Below, piece after piece: positions 21,274 through 32,332 of a stretch of 64,000 nt of DNA. Origin of the DNA: Hyaloperonospora brassicae. Its lineage: Eukaryota; Oomycota; Peronosporomycetes; Peronosporales; Peronosporaceae. The position numbers were made by a program, and so were the translations under genes. Below the pieces are notes generated by a model. That model ran no database searches and was not told where the DNA came from. It saw only the letters and a program-made list of their open reading frames with translations. The stretch spans positions 62,001-126,000 of the forward strand of contig CANTFL010001260.1 of the NCBI GenBank assembly GCA_947650285.1, written 5' to 3'. Positions within the stretch are counted from its first letter, which is position 1, and the number at the start of each line of letters is the position of its first letter.

Positions 21274-21764
21274 ACGTGGATGGTGCGTGCCACCCCAAGT
21301 GTTGCGATCGAGTGCGCTCCGGACAACAAGCAGTGTCGTGTTTGCTGTGTCGTATTGCATCGTGCTGCTGGCTGCTGGTGGGTGTCCCTCTTCCGCTAGG
21401 AAGAGGGAAGTAGTAGTACGTACGTGTGCACTGAATGATATCAAAGCTCACGGTCCACCACATGTGTTAAAACAGTAGTATGTGGAGGTTACGCTGTTTC
21501 TTCTATCGCCGTCGGCCCTTTGTTTACGATGCGGGCGGTCGTGGCCACAGGTTACGCCGTCGCTCGTGTCGTCCGTTGTCCGTGTCGCTCGCCCGTTTGA
21601 TCTCACCAATCATGCGGCGTACTCGGTACACGTCGACTTTTTCTCCTAACCGCAAGCGACCGACCCCATGGAGGAAGACGGCTCATGGCGGCGACTCGAC
21701 CCCAGTCCTCAACCTGCTGCGGTAGCAGACCACTCGTCCCACGATCGTCAACACAGCCCCAGCG
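21274..21764. other. Spacer between two plus-strand genes
   Basis: No supported gene. It should contain the terminator of the ATP-grasp gene and the promoter of the F-box gene. Confidence 0.5.
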
Positions 21765-22856
21765 ATGTCAGTTGACGCCACTTGTCTGTCGACCGACGTC
21801 CTTCAGGAGCTCCTCTCCTATCTCTCCGTGGACGATATGCTGTCATTAGAGCGCGTGAGTGGGTCATGGAGACGGACGCTCACGCCCGCGAGCTTCTGGA
21901 CGCACGTGCGTCTCGACCGCCGAGGACACAGCAGCAGCAGCAGTCCGTGCGCGTCCACACTCGTCAATCTCGTGGCGAAGCGTCACGGTCCACAGGTCAC
22001 GAACCTGACGCTCGTGGGGTGCGTCATCCAAGAAGGATCGATCGCGCAGTCGGCCCAGCAGTTCCGCAGTCTGACGCACTTGACCATCTCGGGCTGTCAC
22101 TCGCTGTGCGATCGCGACTTTGTAGCAATTGTCGAGGCCTCGAGCGACCACTTGCGCGAGGTGCGCGCTGTCAAGTGTCTGCGACTCACCGATGTAGCTC
22201 TGCAGGCCATGGGCGATCGCCATCCGCAGTCGCTGGACCGGATAAACTTCAGCTACTGCCGACAGATATCCGAAGACGGAGTCAAGACGCTCGCTCGAAC
22301 CTGTACGAACCTGCGCGTGATCAAGTTGAAGAGCTCTCCGGCAGTAACGTCCGCTGCAGTCGCTTGCATTGCCACCAACTGCTCGAAGCTGGAAACGCTT
22401 CTGGTGGGTCGAGGCAGGAAACTCACGGACGACTGTGTAGTGGCTCTCGGAGACCATTGCCCGCGGTTGACGTCGCTCGACGTTTCCCAAAGTAACCCGT
22501 TCGGACGTGGTCGAGGTGGTGTCACTGACAGTGCTTTGGCGCACCTGGTCGCACGATGTACGCAGTTGAAGCATCTGAAGCTGTGCGGTCAGGGCCGATT
22601 GACGCTCTCGGGGCTGCGGTCACTTGCTGCTTCGAGCCCGACACTTGAATCGCTGGATATCGGTGGATGTTGTGGCATCACCTCGCAACCTCTCGCATTA
22701 GCTGCCGAGCTCGAGGGCATGCGCAGACGTCACGGTCTCAGCATCGCGTTCTCGCAAAGTGCGATGAAAACCCAGGTCGACGTTATCGCGTCTCAGTGCC
22801 CGCAACTGAGAGAGTTACGCGTCGATGGCGGCAAAGTCGTCACAGCGTATGCCTGA
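21765..22856 (+). CDS. F-box / leucine-rich repeat protein (363 aa)
   Basis: Single exon. Residues about 7-46 are an F-box (LSTDVLQELLSYLSVDDMLS ... LERVSGSWRR). From about 75 to 340 there are eight to nine cysteine-containing LRRs of the AMN1/FBXL type, for example LTHLTISGCHSLCDRDFVAI, LDRINFSYCRQISEDGV, LTSLDVSQSN and LESLDIGGCCGITSQ. Proteins of this layout usually act as substrate receptors of SCF (Skp1-cullin-F-box) ubiquitin ligases; the target cannot be read from the sequence. One repeat carries a short Gly/Arg insertion (FGRGRGGVTD). Confidence 0.85.
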   Translation: MSVDATCLSTDVLQELLSYLSVDDMLSLERVSGSWRRTLTPASFWTHVRLDRRGHSSSSSPCASTLVNLVAKRHGPQVTNLTLVGCVIQEGSIAQSAQQFRSLTHLTISGCHSLCDRDFVAIVEASSDHLREVRAVKCLRLTDVALQAMGDRHPQSLDRINFSYCRQISEDGVKTLARTCTNLRVIKLKSSPAVTSAAVACIATNCSKLETLLVGRGRKLTDDCVVALGDHCPRLTSLDVSQSNPFGRGRGGVTDSALAHLVARCTQLKHLKLCGQGRLTLSGLRSLAASSPTLESLDIGGCCGITSQPLALAAELEGMRRRHGLSIAFSQSAMKTQVDVIASQCPQLRELRVDGGKVVTAYA

Positions 22857-22969
22857 CTTGTAGCAGTAGTAGCGCATGCACGAAGTGGCGGTGTAGGTGA
22901 TATATATATGAACTGAAGACGAAGTAGTCATTATCCTTCGTGGCGGTCGCTGACATACGTTTCTTCGCA

Positions 22970-23964
22970 TCACTCGACAACATACTCGGTCGTGAAGAAG
23001 GTTTCGATCGCATGGGCTGCCGATGTGCTCAGCACAGTCATATCCAGCAGTTTCTCCGCCCCAGCCAGGGAGATTGACGCAATGTTGCCTGCTCCACACT
23101 GGCGTGAACTACTTACTCACGCACTTGCAGTTCACGTTCACGCACCAAAAAGATCGAGGAGCATGTCACACTCGTCCACAGAAAGAAACGGAAAATTGGT
23201 TCGCAGCGTATGCATTGCATGTTGGCGAGTGAGCAGTTCTTCGTCCATCTAGCAATGTCAGTGCATGCTCTTGTCAGTAGTACACTTATGCAGCAGATAT
23301 CGCAGTACAATGATAGTGTCTCTTCGAGAGCGATTACGTACGCGCTGGTTGAGCAAGTCAGCCTTCTTGGAGACTTCGATAGCATGCTTTTCGTGAACGG
23401 ACACCTGCTTCGTGTTCAATCGAGCGTGTCAAATCATGACGAGGGACGCTGAGAGTGTGGCAAAAAGAGCAGGGCAAACCATGAGCTTGACGGCCGCACG
23501 AATGCTGAAGGCTACGATCGAAGAGTGTTGCAGAACCGGCGTTAGTCCAGTTGACATTGCTAGCGCATAAGCTCCGACGTACCTGGGAATATCTTGATAC
23601 TCGCTGAGCTTCTCATGGCGAGAAGCTGCAGCCTCGAATACTGCGGGATCGGTAGAACAGCGATCGCAAACGCGTTCTTGAATGCCTGCTGAGCCTTCAG
23701 AATCCTGTGTAAAGACAACACCAGCTGCAATCGATGAGACTGATGCTTCTCCTCGCTCGGCAGACGAGTGCATTGATCGCGCTTTCCTGTCGACCGTGCG
23801 CTCGATCGAAAACCCAGACACCTCTCTGTGCACAAGCTGAAAAGTCATGCGTCAGTTCATCACGTGAAGCCGCAACTGTTAGCTGTTGCTTATGGTGAGC
23901 TTGAGGTTTATGTCGATACCATGAACGCCACGGGGGGGAACTCGCCCTGTCGCTGTGAGATCAT
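22970..23964 (-). CDS. FAAP24-like protein with C-terminal helix-hairpin-helix region (intron-rich; 5' part unresolved)
   Basis: Five exons join in phase: 23583-23704, 23480-23511, 23342-23404, 23146-23248, 22970-23088. Introns start GTACGT, GTTTGC, GTACGT and GTGCGT; one has a CTAAC branch site, and all are about 57-93 bp. The product has AFAIAVLPIPQYSRLQLL and IKIFPAFSIRAAVKLM, which fit the order of elements in the XPF-nuclease-like fold of FAAP24, then FLSVDECDMLLDLFGNIASI and AAHAIETFF, which fit its C-terminal (HhH)2 domain. FAAP24 works with FANCM at stalled forks; function here is inferred. Catalytic nuclease residues are not apparent, as in FAAP24. Two more possible 5' exons are 23920-23964 (MISQRQGEFPPVAFM) and one starting at 23836; I could not settle their join. 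ERCC1 or SHOC1 relatives are alternatives. Confidence 0.48.
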
Positions 23965-24393
23965 CACGTCTGACGAGAGCTCCGCGTCGTCAGTCAAAAC
24001 TCAGCAACCGCTGCGTGTGACAGCGTGACGAGGCCAACGTACCGGCCAGACAACCTGTCGCTTCTGCCACGTGGCACATGATCGATTCAACTGACAGTTA
24101 GTCGTCGTAGGGATTGGCGTACACACAGAATGCAAGTGCCCATCAGTAAGTCAGTTGCCTTTTGGTTGGAAGCCATGACCGCCTTCGAGCTCGTGGGCCA
24201 CTGCACACATACGCACACATGTCACATCACATCACACGACACGCCAGCAGAGTGCGCACGAGTAGCAGGTGCAACACCATACATGGCTGCATACCTTCAA
24301 TCGGCACTGTGTGCGGGTTGTAGAGCACGAGCTGTCCTCGCGCGCCTCGGCCGCGCGTGATCGTCCTGCTCGTCATGAACTTCAACTGAGGGA
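23965..24393. other. Divergent intergenic region
   Basis: Lies between the FAAP24-like gene and the first Dus gene. Nothing else is recognised apart from the short repeats that follow. Confidence 0.45.
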
Positions 24394-24525
24394 CCTTCAC
24401 TCTGTGCCACACCACCTTCACTCTGTGCCACACCACCAGCACCTCAACGAACTCACCACCTTCACTCTGTGCCACACCATCTTTACGTTGTGCCACACCA
24501 CCAGCACCTCAACAAACTCACCACC
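24394..24525. repeat. Short tandem repeats in the promoter/leader of the first Dus gene
   Basis: The motif TTCACTCTGTGCCACACCA occurs three times, and a longer unit ending in CCAGCACCTCAAC...AACTCACCACC occurs twice, the second copy abutting the ATG at 24526. Confidence 0.8.
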
Positions 24526-25712
24526 ATGCGCAGCAGCTTCTGGCAGGACCTCGCGCGGCCGCTCTATTGCGTGGCGCCCATGGCCAACGTGACCGACGCG
24601 GCGTTCCGGCGGCTCATCTGCGACATCGCCAAGCCGTCCGTCATGTGGACCGAGTTCGTGAGCTGCGAGGCGCTCACACACGACGCGGACTCGCGCCGCC
24701 GCATGATGATGACGCTCAAGTACGCGGAGCAAGAGCGGCCGGTGGTCGCGCAGCTCTTTGGCTCGAAGCCCGCGCAGTTCTACGAGGTGCGTCGATGGCG
24801 CCTCATCAATGAAATCTATGTCTGTCGATCGACCCGTCCACAGTCTGTTTGTGTATCTATCTGTGTGTCGATCTGTTTGAGAGTCTCTTTTTGTATGAAC
24901 TGTGACTCACGTGAGCTCCTCGTCGTGCTTTTGTCTGTCCATGCGAACGATTGGGTCCATTACTGCACCAGTCGGCTATGATCGTACGGGAATTGGGCTT
25001 CGATGGCATTGACATCAACATGGGGTGTCCAGAGACGACCGTGACGAACCAGGGGAGCGGGGCCGCCTTGATATTGCAGCCACAGCTGGCGAGTCAGATC
25101 GTGGCGGCGTGTAAATGGGGAGCAGGGCCGCTGCCCGTGTCCGTCAAGACGCGCATTGGGTTCCACCACATTGAGTACAAGGACTGGGTACGGCGGCTAC
25201 TAGCGACCGAGATCGAGGTGCTCACTGTCCACGGACGAACGCGCGATGAGATGTCAAAGGTACCGGCACACTGGGACGTCATTGGGGAGGTGGTTGTGCT
25301 GGCGAAATCGATCGGCTCGCCTGCGCTGATACTCGGCAACGGCGACGTCGAGAGTCTCGTGGACGCGCAGCACAAAGTCAACGAATACGGCGTCGACGGC
25401 GTCATGCTCGGCCGTGCTTTGTTTGGCAACCCCTGGCTGTTCCAGGGGCACCCAGACACGTCGCATGTGTCAATGAAAGAAAAGCTGGAGGTGATCTTGC
25501 GCCACACACAGCTTTTCCAGGAACTCTTGGCGGCACCCGGTCTTGTGGGGTTCCCACGCATGAAAAAGTTCTACGGCTCGTATCTGAAAGGAGTGCCCAA
25601 CGCGCGCCAGCTACGTGATCGTATGGCTCGCACTCGAAATGCCCAAGACGTGTACGACGTTATCGGCGAAGCGCTTGAGCACTTGGTGATGGACGAGCAA
25701 CAAGTACAATGA
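24526..25712 (+). CDS. tRNA-dihydrouridine synthase (2 exons, 333 aa)
   Basis: Exon 1 is 24526-24786 and exon 2 is 24972-25712; the intron starts GTGCGT and ends CCAG, phase 0. The enzyme is an FMN-dependent TIM barrel that reduces uridine to dihydrouridine in tRNA D-loops. Visible motifs: YCVAPMANVTDAAFR (FMN-binding start), FGSKPAQFYE, then GIDINMGCPETTVTNQGSG with the proton-donor Cys106, SVKTRIGFHH with the lysine, LTVHGRTRDEM with the histidine, and GNGDVES / GVMLGRALFGNPWLF near the end. No N-terminal zinc fingers or dsRNA domain are present, so it is not a Dus2/Dus3 with the usual accessory domains; subfamily is uncertain. Its stop lies 42 bp from the stop of a convergent Dus gene. Confidence 0.9.
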
Positions 25713-25754
25713 AGAACGTATATCTCGAGCTTACTTGACCCTCGTCTGCTCACA

Positions 25755-27240
25755 CTAGCAGCAGTCTAATGCCTGCACGTCGTCCATCTGCGGACAGGCT
25801 TGACCAGCGAGCTCATCCTCAACACGCGCATCCAGCACCTCGTCGGGCAAAACCTTTACGGCATTTTCGATCATGTCGCGCAGTTCCGGACGTGGCCCCT
25901 TTCGTGCCCACTGAGCCGAAACGCTACGTTTGAATGCTTTTCCTCCGATCTCGCCGCTGCGGGAACAAAAGTCATGTCAAGCACGAATGTTGACACAAGG
26001 AATAGAAAGAGATGAACGTACTTGAAAAGAGCCAACAGCGGCTTCAGCAATGCAGATGTGGCCATGGTGTAAGGCGACTCACCCAGCGGTGTTGTGGACC
26101 CCCACTTCGACTGCAGCTCCTCGGCGTACGTGAGATATTGCTCAATGATTTCCCGCCGTGACAGATTCGGGTTGCGCTTAGCGTTGAAGATCAACCGGTC
26201 GGCGTCGCGGAAGTTCCATGGCGTGTTATAGGCCGCGCGTCCGATCATGACACCGTCTACATTTGTAGTGTCCAGAAGTTCTCGGGCGTGCTGGATGCTC
26301 TGTACGCCGCCATTGAGCGTGAACTGCAACTCAGGAAAGTCATGCTTGAGCTGGTAGACGACCTCGTAGCGAAGCGGAGGGATCGTGCGGTTATCCTTCG
26401 TGCTCAGCCCCTTCAGGAAACACTTGCGCGCGTGTACGATGAAGTGACGCACGCCAGCTTTCGCGACAGAGGCTATGTATTGGTACAACTCCTCGTAGCT
26501 GTCGCAGTCGTCCACGCCGATGCGGCACTTGACCGTCACCTCTGCTGGCACTTGATCTGGATCCGTCTCTGCTGCCAATGCGACACTGCGCTGCATACCA
26601 GCACAGATCTCCCGCACTCGATCCGGGTCCAGCATCAGGCGTGCTCCAAAGCAGCGGCTGGACACGAGTGCACTAGGGCATCCAGTGTTCAGATTGATCT
26701 CACAGAAGCCGCCGAACGACTGGCTCAGATGTGCTGCAGCTGGAACCACACGGCATCACGAGTGCTGCACTGTCAGCACCAGCAGCGAATGCAGCGGCAT
26801 AACGTCAAATGAATGGGAAGAGGTCGTACCACTAAGATGTTCGACACTATTACCGCCCAGCTGCAGTGCCAGTGGAGCTTCGACGGCGTCATGGCCCAAG
26901 AAGTAGTCGAGGTTCTTCTTCTGGTGCAGCAGCTGCTACAAAGTCAACAGGTTCGACATCGTTAGCAGCCGATATGGCCCAATACCCAAAGCGTCACAAG
27001 TTTTGTATCGCAACGTCCACCGCACAGTTTGGTCCACTATCATTTCGGTGTACAGCAGCGTCTCCTTCGTGATCATGCGCATCATAAAGCGGTAGTGGCG
27101 GTCCGTCCAGTCCATCTGAGCGGTACGTGTCACGTCAGTAGAGTCGTGGACTTGTGCTGCTGCGCGCTCGGAAGAAGAAGCGAGAGCGACCGTACCATGG
27201 GCGCAATCGACAGGCGAGCCACAGGCGGAAGTGTAGCCAT
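25755..27240 (-). CDS. DusA-type tRNA-dihydrouridine synthase (5 exons, about 385 aa)
   Basis: Exons: 27196-27240, 27026-27115, 26830-26932, 26022-26739, 25755-25956. The spliced start reads LSIAPM|MDWTDRHYR, the DusA FMN motif. Next come LLYTEM, APLALQLGG, EINLNTGCPS (Cys100), TVKCRIGVDD, HFIVHARKC, TLNGGV and VDGVMIGRAAYNTPW. Introns start GTACGG, GTGCGG, GTACGA and GTACGT. The third exon could start three bases earlier at 26935 (a CAGCAG tandem acceptor). Another in-frame ATG lies five codons upstream at 27255. It is more similar to bacterial DusA than to eukaryotic Dus1-4, as seen in the ARK motif and TGCPS loop. Organellar targeting is possible but not visible. Convergent with another Dus gene. 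Confidence 0.88.
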
Positions 27241-28062
27241 TGTCCTTCTTATCATGCTCTGGCGCCAGTCGGTCGAGAGGATGGCGCAAAAGACGGGCGC
27301 TGCAAAGGGGCTGTCGAATGTTATATTGCGGTGAGACAAGTGGTCTGTGTATTCGTTTACGAAGGGTCGCGAGGGCAGATAGACGAAGATGGTGATAACG
27401 CGTTGATACGCCTGAAATGGGTTCATGCTGACGCACTCTGTCACGAGCAGACCGACCAGAAGAGGCCATACATACCCTTCGACCGACACCTACAAAGAGC
27501 TGCATGCTCCAGTACATCCGCACTGAAGAAGTCGTGCGGTAACGATTGCCGAAGCGATCGCTGTGTAGTCCATCGCGCCAAGTTGGCTGACCGATCGATT
27601 CGACTGCGGCAGTGCAGTTGGATCGATGAGGCCACGTAAACTACAAGCAGAACGACGACCGCCGTTCTAGTTGGTCTTGACGGCCGATTATGACCGTGCG
27701 ACCCGCATCGGTAGCGTCAAAAGACCGCTTCAATCGCACTTTTACCTTCCGGTCAGGCGGGGCGGCACACGCATTTTAGTTGTCGGCTTCAGTCAATGTC
27801 CATTGTCGTGGCAGACTATGCTGCTCAAAAATACTGGACCAAACTGCAGTCATCGTTTACGGCAGTGATATTAATGTAATGCAGTCGTCAAGCACAAGAT
27901 GAAGTGGCTCACGCTCGCGTTCGCGTCCTGCACCACACACCACTACAAAGCGTGATCCACAGCAACCCGTAGCTTATGCGCGGCTCTTGTTTTTCCGCTC
28001 GACCCTGACTCTCGAAGAAGAACCATCGACTGTGACCTTGCGCAAGTGCGTATTGCTTACGC
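27241..28062. other. Intergenic, no gene recognised
   Basis: Upstream side of the DusA-type gene and downstream flank of the next minus-strand gene. ORFs here are short and unsupported. Confidence 0.5.
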
Positions 28063-28674
28063 CTACTCCTTCGTAACTGGGACAGCTACTGTCGAGCCTT
28101 GAGCCGCGGCAGCTGGACCGTCAAACAGTCTGGTCACGATCTGCTCGATCTCGTCCGGCGTTTTGCCGCACTTGGCGAGCTCCAAGACGAAGTTCCGGCG
28201 CTCCTTGTTCGCCAGCGTGTGGCATGGAGACAAAGCGTGCTGCATCTGGGCGACGACAGAGTTTGTGCTATGGGGTTCCACGATTCGCCATGCTTTCGAA
28301 GACTTGCGAGTCGAATTCGCACACTGGACGGTACCGTTTTGGTCGCATTGGAGGACAGTTCCCGTGTGGCATGACACAAAGTAGAGCGAGCACTCCGAGT
28401 TTGTCTCCATGGTGAAGAGTTCCCACGCGTCAGGTTCAGTCGGGTCGAACACGCACTCGCCAGACGTGCTGACTTGCAGAAAGCGGCCATTGTATCCAGA
28501 CTGGATAGCGACCTTGTCGTCACGGATACGGTGCAGAACGACGTGCTCGTAGCTATCGCGATTGTCTGTCGGACAACGAGCTTTCTTATACCCGAGCGGA
28601 CTCTGCAGATTCTTCAGCCAGCAAGTCGATTGGAGAATGACAGGTACGTCGAATGGGATCTCGGACAGGTCCAT
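28063..28674 (-). CDS. Beta-trefoil (fascin-like) fold protein (203 aa)
   Basis: Single exon. The ATG at 28674 (MDLSEIPFDVPVILQS) is the first in frame; the open frame upstream lacks ATG. Residues 10-120 read as a beta-trefoil of the fascin/actin-crosslinking kind: VVLHRIRDDKVAIQSGYNGR with the typical 'GYNGRFLQ' strand, EPDAWELFTMETN (the DAWE.F signature), and SCHTGTVLQCDQNGTVQ. The rest is helical and ends in DEIEQIVTRLFDG. Such folds bind actin, sugars or other proteins; the partner is not readable. The family call is by pattern and moderate. Confidence 0.58.
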   Translation of the reverse strand: MDLSEIPFDVPVILQSTCWLKNLQSPLGYKKARCPTDNRDSYEHVVLHRIRDDKVAIQSGYNGRFLQVSTSGECVFDPTEPDAWELFTMETNSECSLYFVSCHTGTVLQCDQNGTVQCANSTRKSSKAWRIVEPHSTNSVVAQMQHALSPCHTLANKERRNFVLELAKCGKTPDEIEQIVTRLFDGPAAAAQGSTVAVPVTKE

Positions 28675-28837
28675 GGGAAGTCGTAGAAAGTGTCGTGCGC
28701 GGTCGAGAGAGCGGAATGTGTTTTGACTCCTCGCTCTCACTCTTCAGGATCGACAGAGGGCTTCTGAGGGTGCGGTGGACACGGGATGCATGTCGCCGCT
28801 GAAATATGAAGCTAAGGATGAAGGTTGACAATGCCAT

Positions 28838-29158
28838 TTACTTGGAAGGTCGGTGGACAATACCTTTTACTGAGAAGGTATTGTAGAAGATATTTCGTAG
28901 ACGATCCTTTTCGCTGGAAAGACATGTTTTGAGTAGGCTCAGTTCCAAACTTTCCCCCCGATCAACAAGTTGCTTGCGAGTGAGTATCCACATTGTTACT
29001 GCTGCATGGTCAAGCGCTTTGCGCTGCACTGGATTGTGCTCATGGTATTGCTTCAGAGCCACAGCGAAAGTTTGAGCGTGGTTTAGTTTAGTAGTTGCTG
29101 CTTGCAATAGTGAGGTGTACGCTCCCGCATACCATGAAATGCTTTGTTCAATTGACAG
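28838..29158 (-). pseudogene. Coding-like fragment of unknown family
   Basis: An open frame of 106 codons without an ATG at its upstream end runs to a stop at 28838. Composition is protein-like and helical (LNHAQTFAVALKQYHEHNP, RKALDHAAVTMWILTRKQL, SLELSLLKTCLSSEKDRL). It may be a last exon whose upstream exons I could not find, or a remnant. It lies 163 bp upstream of the beta-tr efoil gene's ATG on the same strand. Confidence 0.28.
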
Positions 29159-32100
29159 TCATGAGCGCAGGGCTTATCAAAGATAAGCCACGCCTGGGCC
29201 GTTTCCCATCCGGGCAACGTCGGATGACCGACTACGGTTTGCGCTCTGCCTTATCGCGAAGCGCAATTCCTCCGTATGACACGTCCTCCGTATGACACGC
29301 GAATAACAATATGTGAGCACAACGGCGTAGCGCTTTGATCCTTGCAACAAACGTCGCCGCAGTTGTTTATAGAGATAGCAGTGAGTTTTGTAGAGTTCGA
29401 TTCCCTGCTCCCTCCCCCCCCGACTAGTGCACCCTCATTCAGCTATCGAGGCGAGCCTAGCAATCAATAGAGTGTGGTCACTTCAGCCAAGATAAAGTGT
29501 CTGGTCTGTAAACACGCTGTGTGTGAGCATCGAAGCAGCATCTGTGTATCGGTAATGAGCAGAGATAAATGCGACGATACGATGACTGTTTGTCAACGTG
29601 GTAGGATAGTCAAATGGCATATGAACAATCTGATGGCACGGTTTTGTGCAAATGCGATGCCAGTCGTGGAGAGGAGAGGAAGGTTGATCGCCACTTATGA
29701 TGATGGGGTTTTATGTTTGAGCACTATTTACCTTTTTAGGAGGGAAAATGGGCAAAACTGATCTGCGTCACGACGGACACCTTCAGTGTGGGAGAGAAGT
29801 CAGTTGTAAATTTTGCAATAGCGAAAACAGTTTTGACAAAGCTTCGGCCTCAGCTGTGACGGTTGCGAGCCCAAAGCCGCAAGCGATTTCACTAGCTACG
29901 AACAGCGCTGAGAGAATGCGAAACCCCTGAATGGTGGACGAGACGTTTTTTCACCGGTCGACGAGCTCGCATTTTATATAAGCTGTAAGCTGTGAGCTCG
30001 TCTCGTCGATCAACAAACAAGTGTCGACCTGCACATTGGTATCGCAACATTGCTGCCATCTCACATTTTAGAACCTCGCAAGCAGCTCGACGAGCGATCC
30101 GGTCCAAAAAGCGTTGCACGACACCGGTCGATACTTCGTGCACGAGAGAGGACCTGAGCTAGTCAAGTCACCAACAGACGTCACGGATAGATGGGGCGAG
30201 AGGCAAACGGGAGTCGCGAAGAGAGAGATCCCACGCGTGCTCACATGGAATGGCTATGGGCCCACTATTGCATTCCGTGGCACCTGCAGTCCAATTGTTA
30301 TTACTACAGACCACCTGCGCAACCAAAACGCCGCTAGGACACATGTCGGCCAGCAGTGCACTGACAGCGCCAAGTCAGTCCTAAGTGCCCAAAGAACAAC
30401 ACACACCTTTGACGTGAGTTTGTGCACGGCCTCAGCCACACGGCGCAATTTGGATCAGCCCAACTGCATAGCAGACCGATCGAGTCGGCCGACTGCTGGG
30501 GGCTCACGCGTGGCAGAGATCGTGCCAAATTTTCCGCGCACAGTACGTAGGATGCGGAGGTCCATTGTAACAGCGTGCACATCACTGGATACACAAGCCA
30601 GCGTGGGCCGAATCTTGTGGACCAGGCCGCGCTCTCACGATAAGAATGGAGGATGGGGTGCGTATCTGTTGTTTCTCGCGTACCGCTTTGTTATGCGAAC
30701 GATGTTCAGTCCGCCCAGTTGTTTGTTGTGCTGCAGCAGCGATAGAGGCGGCTAAGCTCGGACCAGTTTGACGAAAAAAGCGCAACTCGCCGGAAGATTC
30801 CATGATACATTTGTTCACCAACACACCGCTGCAGGTCTGCACTCGACTCGCTCAGGAACCACCAAAGCAGTCCATACTCTGCAACACGCTACAGCTCCTC
30901 TGCATTCAATCTCCCGAGACATATGTCGGCCTCTGTATCGGCACTTGACCCGGAAATCGGGCATGACGCGCCCACGACTGCACTCGGACGGCACGCGAGT
31001 GGTTCCTGCACCCAGCGCATCACAGCGCTTATCTCGGGCACGCGCGCGTGGACGGGCGTGTCTGTCGCTCTTCGTCTCAAGAAGCCAGCAGCTCGGCAGA
31101 AAAGAGGCAGGCGTGGACAAGCGAGCAAAGTGTCCCGGGAACGTGTCCCATTGCAAGTCGCACATGCGCTGGACCGTAGCGTACATTGTGTGTGTGTGCG
31201 TGGGTTGAGGGGGGGGGAAGGCCACCAAAAAGTTGTTGCCGCTCGAGCTGCGCGAGATGCAGCGCATGTCGGAAGCGCAATGTCGTTGCGAAATCGCAAG
31301 GCGACTTTCACGTCCCAACTTGCTGCGATACTTGAGCTCTGTAATATTTGAGCGGAGCGTCGGTGCGGCGTGGGCAGGTAAAGCGCTCATGTCTCGTCGA
31401 GTGTGTATCAGACAGAGCTCTGCCAGTCCGAAGGCGTGCGGTTTCGCGGAGAAGTGGCATGTTCCGCCCCGAAAGTGCGACACTCGAGTGGCCACCGTCA
31501 GTCAGTCTGACACGCGACCTGAGCCCACCGCCGCCACTGCGTCAACAGACCCCTTCCCAGTTCCCGCTCCCCACTCCCCACTCCCCCCTTCCCAGTTCCC
31601 ACTTCCTCCACGTTTAGCGACATTCACGTTGCTGCCATGTGTTTCGTCCATGGACAGCAGCAAAACCGGTCACCCGCACTCGGTCCCTTTCTCCCCCCCC
31701 CCCCCCGCCCTTCTCCACCTCAACGCCGTCCCCCCCTCTCTCTTTGTCGAGCGCCTCTATGTCTCTGTGTGTGTCTCTGTGTGTGTCTGTGTGTGTGGGC
31801 CAACTGGCGCGGGCGAACCGCACTGAACTCTCACCCCCCCCGTAAACATTTGTCGACGCTGTTTGCCAGTGGCGACGAGCGCGGGCGTGCACAAGGGATG
31901 GGCGCCGTCGTTCCGCAGCCAGTAGCAACGCAGCTCACTCACTCACTCACTCACCCGCCCGCGTCACTCGGCCACTTTCGCACTCGAGTCCCATCAGTCC
32001 CACCAGTCCCACCTCGCTCCCCCGAGCAGGTACTCCTTCCGCCGCCCGTACGCCCCCACTTCCCCCCCCACTCTGTCGCCCACTCGCTTATCCGCCCGCC

Positions 32101-32332
32101 GCCTCTCCTCTCTCGCTCATTGAGTCCTCTGCTTGCAGCCGCACGGAGCGAGCGGTGACGCGCCCGCCCCGCCCCAGCCACCAACCGGCTACCAAAGCTC
32201 TCCCGACCCCATCTTCAACGGCGTACATACCCCCCACCCCACCCCACCCCACCACCTGCAGTCAGTCAGTCACTCAGCAGTCGTAGGTATCAACAGCCAT
32301 CCGTAGCCGTAGGTATCGGTCGCTGTCGGCTC
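29159..32332. other. Long intergenic region with C/T-rich leader before the ankyrin gene
   Basis: No supported gene to about 31500. From about 31540 the plus strand is very C- and T-rich, with a run of 14 C at 31693-31706, TG/TCTG microsatellite at 31760-31800, and CTCACT repeats near 31935-31955. This probably belongs to the promoter and leader of the ankyrin gene. Long ORFs here (for example 30815-31495 minus) have no family features. Confidence 0.5.

Noticed and set aside
20514..21444. Long overlapping ORFs in other frames of the ATP-grasp gene
   Set aside because: Shadows of a GC-rich coding region; only the 19987 frame has motifs.
21480..21725. 81-codon Arg-rich ORF before the F-box gene
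   Set aside because: Low-complexity basic composition and no conservation signal; more likely leader sequence.
30114..30755. 213-codon plus-strand ORF
   Set aside because: No ATG at the track start, no repeated or conserved pattern, and unusual residue mix; treated as chance.
30815..31495. 226-codon minus-strand ORF
   Set aside because: Composition is random-like, starts without convincing context, and overlaps equally long plus-strand frames.
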